In this document: positions 1-5,641 of the stretch, piece by piece
Layout of the letters: each line of letters starts with the position of its first letter
Position numbering within the stretch: position 1 is the first letter of the stretch
Assembly: GCA_910584725.1 (NCBI GenBank)
Contig: CAJUBE010000046.1
Span: 1 to 28,979, forward strand
Direction: 5' to 3'
Length of the DNA stretch: 28,979 nt
Origin: an uncultured Lachnospiraceae bacterium
GTDB taxonomy: Bacteria > Bacillota > Clostridia > Lachnospirales > Lachnospiraceae
Program-made: the position numbers and the translations under genes
The notes under the pieces: model-generated
Database searches by the model: none
What the model saw: the letters and a program-made list of their open reading frames with translations, nothing else
What the model was told of the DNA's origin: nothing

Positions 1-25
1 TTAATCTGCAGGAAAGTCGCAGTAG

Positions 26-784
26 ATGGGTACTTTATTTCGCCGCGTTACAGTACAGGAAGAAATCATGCGACGCTCGTCCATGTGCAAATCCGCTGTC
101 ACAAGGAAGAAGAACCAGAAGAGCAAATATTCATCGGGATATGCCCTGACAGGCATCCTGCTCTGCGGAAAGTGCGGACAGGAATACCGCCGGGTGACAT
201 GGGCAAGGAACGGTAAAAAGAAAATTGTCTGGAGATGCTCGAACCGCCTGACAAACGGGGTAAAGAAATGCGGCGATTCCGAAACGCTGGAAGAGGGCGC
301 ACTGAACAGGGCGGTCATGGAGGCTGTCCACCGTATCACAAGAAATGAAGGGGACTTCGTAGGTGCTTTCCGCCAGAATGTCATCCGGGTGATCGGCAGC
401 TACGGCAGAGAACAGCAGCCGGACGAATACACGGACAGGATAAAAGCCAAACAAGAAGAAATGGTCGCCCTGATTGCGGAAAACGCAAAGGCAGGCGCCT
501 ACACACAGGAGTTCGATGAACGCTACCGCAGGATTGCGGAAGAAATCAACGCCCTGAAAGAAGAACAAGCAGAGGCAGGAAAAAAGAAAAAACTGGCGGA
601 AAACTATGAACAGCGGGTGAAGGACATGGACGCTTTCCTGAGCGGTAACAGCGGGCAGATACCAGAGTTTGATAATGACCTTGTCAGACGGCTGGTTGCA
701 AGTATCAGGGTAATATCGGCGGACAGGATACAGATACAGTTCCAGTCAGGCATTGTCATGGAACAGGAGATCGGGAATGAGTAA
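26..784 (+). pseudogene. Large serine recombinase, C-terminal remnant
   Basis: This is the C-terminal half of a large serine recombinase of the kind that moves clostridial integrative elements. The visible part has a recombinase zinc ribbon (Cys47, Cys50, Cys71, Cys82, in CGKCG and CSNR/KKCG contexts). A long charged helical region, probably coiled coil, spans roughly residues 130-210, and a short C-terminal tail follows. The catalytic resolvase domain, with its nucleophilic serine, and most of the DNA-binding recombinase domain are absent. A TAG lies directly before the first ATG (bases 23-25), so the frame cannot extend upstream. I therefore read it as a truncated remnant, although the sequence left of the window could hold the rest in another frame. 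It marks the left side of an accessory island. Family assignment is confident; whether it is a pseudogene depends on the unseen flank. Confidence 0.75.
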
Positions 785-789
785 ACCGG

Positions 790-828
790 GGCAGGGAGGA
801 CAACTGCATAAAAAGCGTTGTTCCTGCC
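790..828. repeat. Imperfect inverted repeat after the recombinase remnant
   Basis: GGCAGG (790-795) and CAAC (801-804) pair with GTTG (817-820) and CCTGCC (823-828), giving an interrupted hairpin just after the recombinase stop. There is no clear T run, so it is not an obvious terminator. It could be an end structure of the element the recombinase belonged to. The rest of 785-915 shows nothing I can assign. Confidence 0.35.
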
Positions 829-915
829 GGTCTGCGGTAAGAATAAAATGCCTGTCGGGGGACGGGTGTTTTATTGTTGGCGCAGAAAGAGATAAAGGAA
901 TGGAGAGGTGGAAAG

Positions 916-1050
916 ATGGGTTTTGTAATGGGGTTATTGGGGAGGTATGCGATGTTTACGACTGCGGTTTTTGTGGTTGGCGGGGTTATGGGGTGGTTTT
1001 TTGATGGGGAAGAAAGCATTATAGTAGACGGATATAAAAATATTTATTAA
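916..1050 (+). CDS. Small hypothetical single-pass membrane protein (44 aa)
   Basis: A 44-codon frame runs from an ATG preceded by a good ribosome site (GGAGAGGTGG, 902-911, spacing 4-5) to TAA. The N-terminal two thirds is hydrophobic and glycine-rich, with one likely membrane segment at about residues 10-29 (MLL..YAMFTTAVFVVGG-like composition). A short acidic and polar tail follows, ending in KNIY. I do not recognise the family. It lies between the recombinase remnant and phd-doc on the same strand. Small membrane proteins of this sort are common in mobile-element cargo, but no function can be read from it. It could also be chance, because the frame is short. Confidence 0.4.
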   Translation: MGFVMGLLGRYAMFTTAVFVVGGVMGWFFDGEESIIVDGYKNIY

Positions 1051-1059
1051 AAACAAGTG

Positions 1060-1095
1060 GTTAGGTTGAATTTATCCTAACGAATAGTATATAAT
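1060..1095 (+). promoter_or_regulatory. phd-doc promoter with overlapping operator palindrome
   Basis: The likely promoter is TTGAAT (1066-1071), an 18-base spacer and a perfect TATAAT (1090-1095). An inverted repeat, GTTAGG (1060-1065) and CCTAAC (1076-1081), brackets the -35 box. In known phd-doc systems the antitoxin binds palindromes at its own promoter, and Doc modulates this. The position of this palindrome fits such autoregulation. Operator identity is inferred. Confidence 0.65.
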
Positions 1096-1124
1096 ATAAA
1101 TAAAAAAGAAAGGGAATGTAATTT

Positions 1125-1367
1125 ATGAATGTTAATTTAAAAAATCTGGTATCTATATCAGAGGCAAATCAGAATTTTTCAAAAGTTGCAAGAATGGTTG
1201 ATGAAAACGGTGCAGCTGTAATATTAAAGAATAATGCTCCGCGGTATGTGTTGATTGATTATGGCAAACTGCAGGTAGATGTGGAAGCGGATAATGAAAC
1301 ACTGGAGGATGTGGCAACCCGATTATTACAGAAGCATAGGAAAGCATTTGAGGAACTGGCAAAATGA
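1125..1367 (+). CDS. phd: Phd/YefM-family antitoxin
   Basis: This 80-residue protein has the Phd/YefM layout. The N-terminal DNA-binding part contains the typical ISEANQNFSKVARMVDE segment (residues about 10-26), followed by AAVILKNNAPRYVLIDY and an acidic, helical C-terminal tail that would wrap the toxin. Known family members bind their own promoter as dimers and neutralise the partner toxin by direct contact. The start is the ATG with AAAGGG upstream (1109-1114). The stop overlaps the next gene's start by four bases (ATGA), so the two are translationally coupled. The GTTAGG/CCTAAC palindrome upstream is the likely operator. The order (antitoxin then Fic-fold toxin) is diagnostic of type II phd-doc. 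I see no disruption. Confidence 0.9.
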   Translation: MNVNLKNLVSISEANQNFSKVARMVDENGAAVILKNNAPRYVLIDYGKLQVDVEADNETLEDVATRLLQKHRKAFEELAK

Positions 1368-1741
1368 TTTTATTAAGCAAAGAACAGATAAAGCATCTTC
1401 ATAGCAAGCTGATACAGGAAACTGGCGGCATTGATGGAATAAGGGACGAAGGTTTATTGGATTCTGCGCTATCTGTACCCTTTCAATCCTTTGGTGGGGA
1501 GGAATTGTACCCAACCATTCCACGAAAGGCTGCCAGATTATGTTATGGATTAATTAAAAATCACATTTTTCTCGATGGCAATAAGAGAATTGGGGTTTAT
1601 GCAATGCTGGTATTTTTAGAACTGAATGGAATGGAGATAGAATGCAATGATGAAGAATTGGTTACTTTAGGACTGGAAATTGCTGCAGGCCAATATAAGG
1701 ATGAGGATATTGTGCTTTGGATCGTAGAACATGACAAATGA
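1364..1741 (+). CDS. doc: Doc-family (Fic fold) toxin
   Basis: This 125-residue protein is of the Doc type. The Fic active-site motif is seen as HIFLDGNKR (His67 to Arg75), with IRDEGLLDSAL near residues 26-36, as in the Doc/YdhD family. In the best-known member, Doc uses the inverted Fic fold to phosphorylate EF-Tu and stop translation. The catalytic His and the Asn/Lys/Arg of the motif are all present, so this copy looks active. Length matches the family (about 120-130). It overlaps phd by four bases and shares its promoter. The function of this particular copy is inferred from motif and context. Confidence 0.92.
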   Translation: MILLSKEQIKHLHSKLIQETGGIDGIRDEGLLDSALSVPFQSFGGEELYPTIPRKAARLCYGLIKNHIFLDGNKRIGVYAMLVFLELNGMEIECNDEELVTLGLEIAAGQYKDEDIVLWIVEHDK

Positions 1742-1785
1742 TATACATGGTATGTTAATGTTTGTCGTGAGTTTTGGAGAAATAT

Positions 1786-2994
1786 ATGGGTTATATGGAC
1801 GAACTGTGGCCGATTGAAGGCCAAAGTTTTTATGATATAAATGATACTGACTTTCAGGTGCATATTAAGTGGAGTAAAAATATAAAGAAAGATTACCAAA
1901 AGCTTTCTGAAGAGTTTTTTGAATGCGGCTACAAAATATGTGAAAAAATAGTGGATTGCGGGCACGATAATATAAAGTCGGATATGTGGTTTTTTCCAAG
2001 CATGTATCTGTTTAGACAAGGTATGGAGTTAGGCATAAAAGCACTTATATGCGGTGCAATTACTAATAAAGGGAAGATACAGCAGGTATTTCTTTCATGT
2101 AAGCATGATTTGTATAAGTTGTTTGAGGCTTATGAGGCGGAAACATTTAAGGAAATTACAGAGGAAGAATACAATTGGCTTAAAAAATATCTGTACTCAT
2201 TAGAACTGATAGATGCGAAATCTGATCTTTTCAGATTCCCATTAGAAGATGAGTTTTTATCGACTTATAGAAATGAGTTTTTAAATATTGTTGATATGGC
2301 TAACAGTATGCTTCAGGCATATGAATTAATACAAAAATGCTTGAAAATCCCGGAAGGTGATAAAATAAACCATTTTGATCGATTGCGTTCAACGGAGTTT
2401 TTACAATTTGCTAATCATGGAATTGGAAATTGCTATTTATGGGAGTCTATTACTGGTGATGGATTCCATAAGCTGGTTTTAGGATATGGTCAGACAGCAG
2501 AATTTCTTTTTATCGAATGTACTGAAATATCAAAAGATGAAAAGATTTTCCCCATACTTTTTCTGCTGAGAAACCTTATAGAATTGGGACTGAAGAGAAT
2601 GTTTTACAAAACCATAGAGCATGGGGTTCCAAAGAATATTTTTATGAGCAAGAGGCGGAGCCATTTATTATATAAAGAGTTATGGAAGAATGCCCGTCCA
2701 ATGATTGAATATTATGCCAATGCACAGGGACAGAGTATACAAATAATAGATATTGTTGAAAAACAAATTCAGGAATTGAGCAGTATCGATAAAAATGGTG
2801 ATATTTTTAGATATCCTACTTCATATAGTTTGGAATATCGCTTTGATAATATTTTTTTAGATTTGAAGAATGTCTATGAGTTTATGCAGGCAATATTTAA
2901 CTTTTGTGATGGATGTGATTGTGAATTTGAGGCTGTTGCAGATTGGGAAGCTGATATGAGAAATGAAATGGCACAATATAATGATTGGTATTGA
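1786..2994 (+). CDS. Hypothetical protein with two tandem HEPN-like helical units
   Basis: A 402-residue, mainly helical protein. I chose the ATG at 1786 because GGAG (1776-1779) lies six bases upstream; an in-frame TTG at 1774 has no ribosome site. Two halves share a pattern. Unit 1 has FRQGMELGIKAL (from residue 76), HDLYKLFEAY and DLFRFP. Unit 2 has LLRNLIELGLKRM (from residue 260), SHLLYKELW and GDIFRYP. The order hydrophobic-R-x3-EL-G-x-K, then H-x-L-x-x-L, then FR(F/Y)P resembles HEPN-like proteins found in bacterial defence regions, but I see no clear R-x4-6-H ribonuclease motif. No membrane segment or signal peptide is visible. It starts 44 bases after doc, so it may share the phd-doc transcript. 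Function is unknown; a nucleic-acid or immunity role is only a guess from context. Confidence 0.6.
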   Translation: MGYMDELWPIEGQSFYDINDTDFQVHIKWSKNIKKDYQKLSEEFFECGYKICEKIVDCGHDNIKSDMWFFPSMYLFRQGMELGIKALICGAITNKGKIQQVFLSCKHDLYKLFEAYEAETFKEITEEEYNWLKKYLYSLELIDAKSDLFRFPLEDEFLSTYRNEFLNIVDMANSMLQAYELIQKCLKIPEGDKINHFDRLRSTEFLQFANHGIGNCYLWESITGDGFHKLVLGYGQTAEFLFIECTEISKDEKIFPILFLLRNLIELGLKRMFYKTIEHGVPKNIFMSKRRSHLLYKELWKNARPMIEYYANAQGQSIQIIDIVEKQIQELSSIDKNGDIFRYPTSYSLEYRFDNIFLDLKNVYEFMQAIFNFCDGCDCEFEAVADWEADMRNEMAQYNDWY

Positions 2995-3051
2995 GTGGAT
3001 CATTCCTGTTCAATATATTTACGAATAATATAGTGGAATTGCAAAAAAATA

Positions 3052-3060
3052 TGTTATAAT
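3052..3060 (+). promoter_or_regulatory. Extended -10 promoter for the GNAT-like gene pair
   Basis: TGT directly followed by a perfect TATAAT (3055-3060) forms an extended -10 element. No good -35 is seen, which such promoters tolerate. The next start codon (3079) is 18 bases downstream of the -10, leaving a leader of only about 10-12 bases. Confidence 0.5.
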
Positions 3061-3078
3061 AGAAGTGAGGAAATGCTT

Positions 3079-3603
3079 ATGGAAATTGATATAATAATTG
3101 ATACTTTAACAAATTGTCTGGTTCGTACAGAGACAGGAGAAGAATGTGATACAGAATATCGTCTTGTTGCCAGAACAATTACAAAACAGGATGCGCTAGA
3201 GCTAAAGGCTCGTGGATGGAAGTTTGATTGGAGCCTTCCACATCAGAATGGCTATGAAGTATATGAGTTGCTCTTGGAAAACGATGATGAAGTACAGGGA
3301 ATGATAGCACTTAAGCATATTCGAGATCAATATTATACTCATGTAGATATTGTAGAAGCAGCACCTTTTAATGTTGGACAAACTGGAATGTACAAAGGTG
3401 TAGGGGCTCATTTGTTTGCGATTGCGTGTAAACTTAGTTGGGATGCAGGAAATGAAGGATATGTGCAGTTTACTGCAAAAACTGATTTGGTAGAACATTA
3501 TATAAAAATGTTGAATGCAAAATGTATCGACTGGCATACTTTATATATAGACACATATGGGGCTATTGCATTAATAAAGAAATATTTTAAGGAAGGTGAA
3601 TGA
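3079..3603 (+). CDS. GNAT-like N-acetyltransferase fold protein
   Basis: A 174-residue protein with a probable GNAT fold. The centre has GMYKGVGAHLFAIACKLS, which resembles the acetyl-CoA loop and following helix of GNAT motif A, then AGNEGYVQFTAKTDLVEHY and a closing LNAK segment typical of the motif B strand and helix. The usual Gln/Arg that opens the Q/R-x-x-G-x-G/A loop is not evident. The ATG at 3079 is preferred over 3073 because GTGAGG (3065-3070) is eight bases from it and only two from the other. It is followed almost without gap by a 65-residue gene. The pairing resembles a toxin-antitoxin or modifier-partner unit, but this is an inference. Some acetyltransferase toxins modify aminoacyl-tRNA; nothing here proves that substrate. 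Confidence 0.6.
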   Translation: MEIDIIIDTLTNCLVRTETGEECDTEYRLVARTITKQDALELKARGWKFDWSLPHQNGYEVYELLLENDDEVQGMIALKHIRDQYYTHVDIVEAAPFNVGQTGMYKGVGAHLFAIACKLSWDAGNEGYVQFTAKTDLVEHYIKMLNAKCIDWHTLYIDTYGAIALIKKYFKEGE

Positions 3604-3604
3604 T

Positions 3605-3802
3605 ATGATTGTAGCTGAAAGAAAAGAGAAAACAGTTATAGATAAGTTTGACCGGTTCGGTGAAGCCATGACGGACGGGAGATTAACAGCACCTTCTGAC
3701 GGTAAGGTATATCGTTTGCGGGAAGCAATATTATTATCCAAGCAGTTGGGAAGACCATTATCTCAAGATGAGATGAAAAAGTTTGAAGTATTAAGCAAGT
3801 AA
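3605..3802 (+). CDS. Small hypothetical partner of the GNAT-like protein (65 aa)
   Basis: A 65-residue charged protein starting at ATG 3605, eight bases after GGAAGG (3591-3596). An alternative GTG at 3596 overlaps the previous stop. Visible segments are a lysine-rich start, a central FDRFGEAM / TAPSDGKVYRLREA stretch and a helical C-terminus containing LSKQLGRPLSQDEMKKFE. I do not recognise a named family. It is translationally linked to the GNAT-like gene and is followed at once by a strong terminator, so the two form a closed bicistron. It is the natural candidate for an antitoxin or regulatory subunit if the upstream protein is toxic, though type II antitoxins more often precede the toxin. 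Confidence 0.55.
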   Translation: MIVAERKEKTVIDKFDRFGEAMTDGRLTAPSDGKVYRLREAILLSKQLGRPLSQDEMKKFEVLSK

Positions 3803-3807
3803 TATAT

Positions 3808-3850
3808 AAATACCTCCTGTTATACAAAATATTAAGGAGGTATTTTGCAT
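3808..3850 (+). terminator. Intrinsic terminator after the GNAT-like pair
   Basis: AAATACCTCC (3808-3817) pairs perfectly with GGAGGTATTT (3836-3845) around an 18-base loop. A T-rich stretch (TATTTTGCATTTT) follows, six bases after the preceding stop codon. Confidence 0.75.
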
Positions 3851-3925
3851 TTTAATTAACTGATTTTAAGAAGATAACATTCTATCAAAGTTCTTAAGGG
3901 AAATGTCATATATAACTTGAGATAT

Positions 3926-3954
3926 TTGTCGTAAATAATATAATATGGTATAAT
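3926..3954 (+). promoter_or_regulatory. Promoter of the ABC-3C operon
   Basis: TTGTCG (3926-3931), a 17-base spacer and TATAAT (3949-3954), preceded by TGG to give an extended -10. It sits about 28 bases ahead of the first gene of the four-gene operon, and a terminator lies just upstream, so it is probably the only promoter. Confidence 0.65.
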
Positions 3955-3981
3955 CTACATATTTAGAAAATAGGTGATATT

Positions 3982-4179
3982 GTGAAAATGGTTGATAAGG
4001 AGAAATATTGCCTTAATAATAGGATAAAAGTTTTGTGGACGGATAAAATATTTGGTTTGGCAAAAGTGCTTTTTATTGAGGAAGGGATAGAAAGAGTTAT
4101 AGGTATTGGGTTGATTACCGACAAACCATATGAGCAAAGTACGTTGAGTCTGAGTGTATTGGCAGGGGGAATAAAATGA
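3982..4179 (+). CDS. Small protein of unknown function, first gene of the ABC-3C operon
   Basis: A 65-residue protein starting at GTG 3982 (AGGTGA at 3972-3977). An ATG two codons later is an equally plausible start. The composition suggests alternating beta strands: NRIKVLWTDKIFGLAKVLF, then ERVIGIGLITDKPYEQ, then STLSLSVLAGGIK. It looks like a compact all-beta, SH3-like fold, but I cannot assign a family. Its stop overlaps the next gene's ATG (ATGA), so it is translationally coupled to the nuclease-like effector. The coupling and the shared promoter argue that it is a real fourth component. A role in sensing, or in holding the effector inactive, is speculation. Confidence 0.6.
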   Translation: MKMVDKEKYCLNNRIKVLWTDKIFGLAKVLFIEEGIERVIGIGLITDKPYEQSTLSLSVLAGGIK

Positions 4180-5120
4180 ATCTGAGTTTCTTTGGAGATA
4201 ATATGGATGGCGAAAAATGGGAGGAATTGTGTGATAGTTGTTATCGAGTTCGCTATCAAGAAGATGGATATCAGAAAGTTCCTGCGACAGCCAATGGAGA
4301 TGCTGGTATTGAGGGTTTTACAAATAATTTGGTTTACCAGTGTTATTATCCAGAAGGAGAATATTCTGACCAACAGTGGTATGCAAAGTTGAGAGATAAA
4401 CTCACTAAGGATATTGGTAAATTTGTAAACGAAGAATATGCTGGTAAATTGAAAAGTTTGGGGGTTAAAAATATCAGCGAATGGCATTTAGTAGTGCCTT
4501 CATATAGAGATAAAAGGATTATTGAGCATGCCAATGCAAAAGCAGAAATGGTTTTGGAAAAGAAGAAAAAGAATCCAGAACTATATTCTTATATAAGGGA
4601 TGATTTTGTAATAAGAATCAAAGTCGCAGATGATTTCAAAATGGAAATGACTCGACTTGTTAGAAATTCTTGTTTGGATATTAAATTAAATTCTGCAATT
4701 AAAGATGCAGAGGTCGATTTAAGTAAGTGTGAATCTGTTAAAGTGGAGAATATTAAGAGAAAAGTGAAAGCAGTAATGGGAAATATAGATGAATCAGATA
4801 AGCACTACATAGAATTAGTAAATACATATATTGAATTTTATATGCGAGGGATTGAATTGATGAAAATTTTCAGTAGAGATTTCCCAGAAGTCTATGGGGA
4901 TATCAATGAGTTGTTGCTTGCATATAAAAAGAAGGTATATTCAAAAACAATGTTTAATCCTGATAAAAGCATGAATGCTACGATATTCAATGAAATATTG
5001 GAAGAATTTGGTGGACGTTTGGAAAAGGAGTTTAAATATTTATCTTTTGCATCCGTTACAGAATTACAGCATGATATGATAGCTGGGTGGCTTGCTGATT
5101 GTTCGATGGAATTTAGGTGA
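4176..5120 (+). CDS. ABC-3C effector: restriction-endonuclease-like N-terminus plus C-terminal helical domain
   Basis: A 314-residue protein in the effector position of an ABC three-component system. The N-terminus (about residues 12-110) resembles a PD-(D/E)xK-type nuclease of Mrr-like style: a helix with WEELC, then GDAGIEGF (Asp42, Glu46), then YQCYYPE (Gln55 to Glu60) and SDQQWYAKLRDKL. In ABC-3C relatives a GD..(N/I)(D/E)G ... YQ.Y.PE pattern recurs. The canonical catalytic Lys of the last motif is replaced by Tyr57 here, so cleavage activity is not certain. Residues about 175-314 are helical and would be the ABC-3C C-terminal domain that couples to the other subunits. The start overlaps the upstream stop and has GGGGGA upstream. 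A defence or conflict role follows from established descriptions of ABC-3C operons. Confidence 0.72.
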   Translation: MNLSFFGDNMDGEKWEELCDSCYRVRYQEDGYQKVPATANGDAGIEGFTNNLVYQCYYPEGEYSDQQWYAKLRDKLTKDIGKFVNEEYAGKLKSLGVKNISEWHLVVPSYRDKRIIEHANAKAEMVLEKKKKNPELYSYIRDDFVIRIKVADDFKMEMTRLVRNSCLDIKLNSAIKDAEVDLSKCESVKVENIKRKVKAVMGNIDESDKHYIELVNTYIEFYMRGIELMKIFSRDFPEVYGDINELLLAYKKKVYSKTMFNPDKSMNATIFNEILEEFGGRLEKEFKYLSFASVTELQHDMIAGWLADCSMEFR

Positions 5121-5125
5121 TTGAT

Positions 5126-5641
5126 ATGAATGAAAATTTTCTTATAACGGATTTGGTAGTATTTGATGCAAAACCGGATGCAGTACCATATAGGTATAGA
5201 ATAAGTTATAAAATTGGTCAAATATGTTTGATATTAAATATCTGTGGTGGCTCGAGTTGTTCATTTCTTAAAATACAAATGATATCAAATGCATTAAATG
5301 ATAAGAAAAGTGAGAAAGAATTATTGGGATTTTGTGACGATAATAGTCTACTATTTATTTCAGCAATCCGATTTGATCCTGCTGTTAATCGGGTTTTAGG
5401 ATATGCATTAGCCGATGGATTAATAAAACAGCTAGTGAAGGGAACGTATAAACTTACGGAAAAAGGCAAGAAATTTGTAAAGAAGATAAAATTAGATAAA
5501 GAATTGATGACAAACGAGATAGAGTTTCTAGAAAGAATCGGGAACAGATTATCAGAAGAAAAAATATCTGAACTGATGGACAGATGGAGGTATATGGATG
5601 CTGGAAATCCAAAGATTGAAAGTAACTATCATAACAGATAA
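5126..5641 (+). CDS. ABC-3C middle component
   Basis: A 171-residue protein matching the middle component of ABC-3C operons by position and sequence. It has the typical YRISYKIGQICLILNICG segment near the N-terminus, a LKIQMISNAL helix and a winged-helix-like centre (GYALADGLIKQLVKGTYKLTEKGKKF). This reads like a small DNA-binding or adaptor fold. The C-terminal 50 residues are helical. The ATG at 5126 is preferred (AGGTGA at 5115-5120, spacing 5) over the GTG at 5117 that overlaps the previous stop. Its end overlaps the ATPase gene by 44 bases. In the family this subunit is thought to bridge ATPase and effector. Confidence 0.75.
   Translation: MNENFLITDLVVFDAKPDAVPYRYRISYKIGQICLILNICGGSSCSFLKIQMISNALNDKKSEKELLGFCDDNSLLFISAIRFDPAVNRVLGYALADGLIKQLVKGTYKLTEKGKKFVKKIKLDKELMTNEIEFLERIGNRLSEEKISELMDRWRYMDAGNPKIESNYHNR

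Noticed and set aside
753..1004. 83-codon plus-strand frame overlapping the recombinase end
   Set aside because: Cys/Gly-rich, no domain, and it overlaps out of frame the small membrane protein at 916, which has the better ribosome site.
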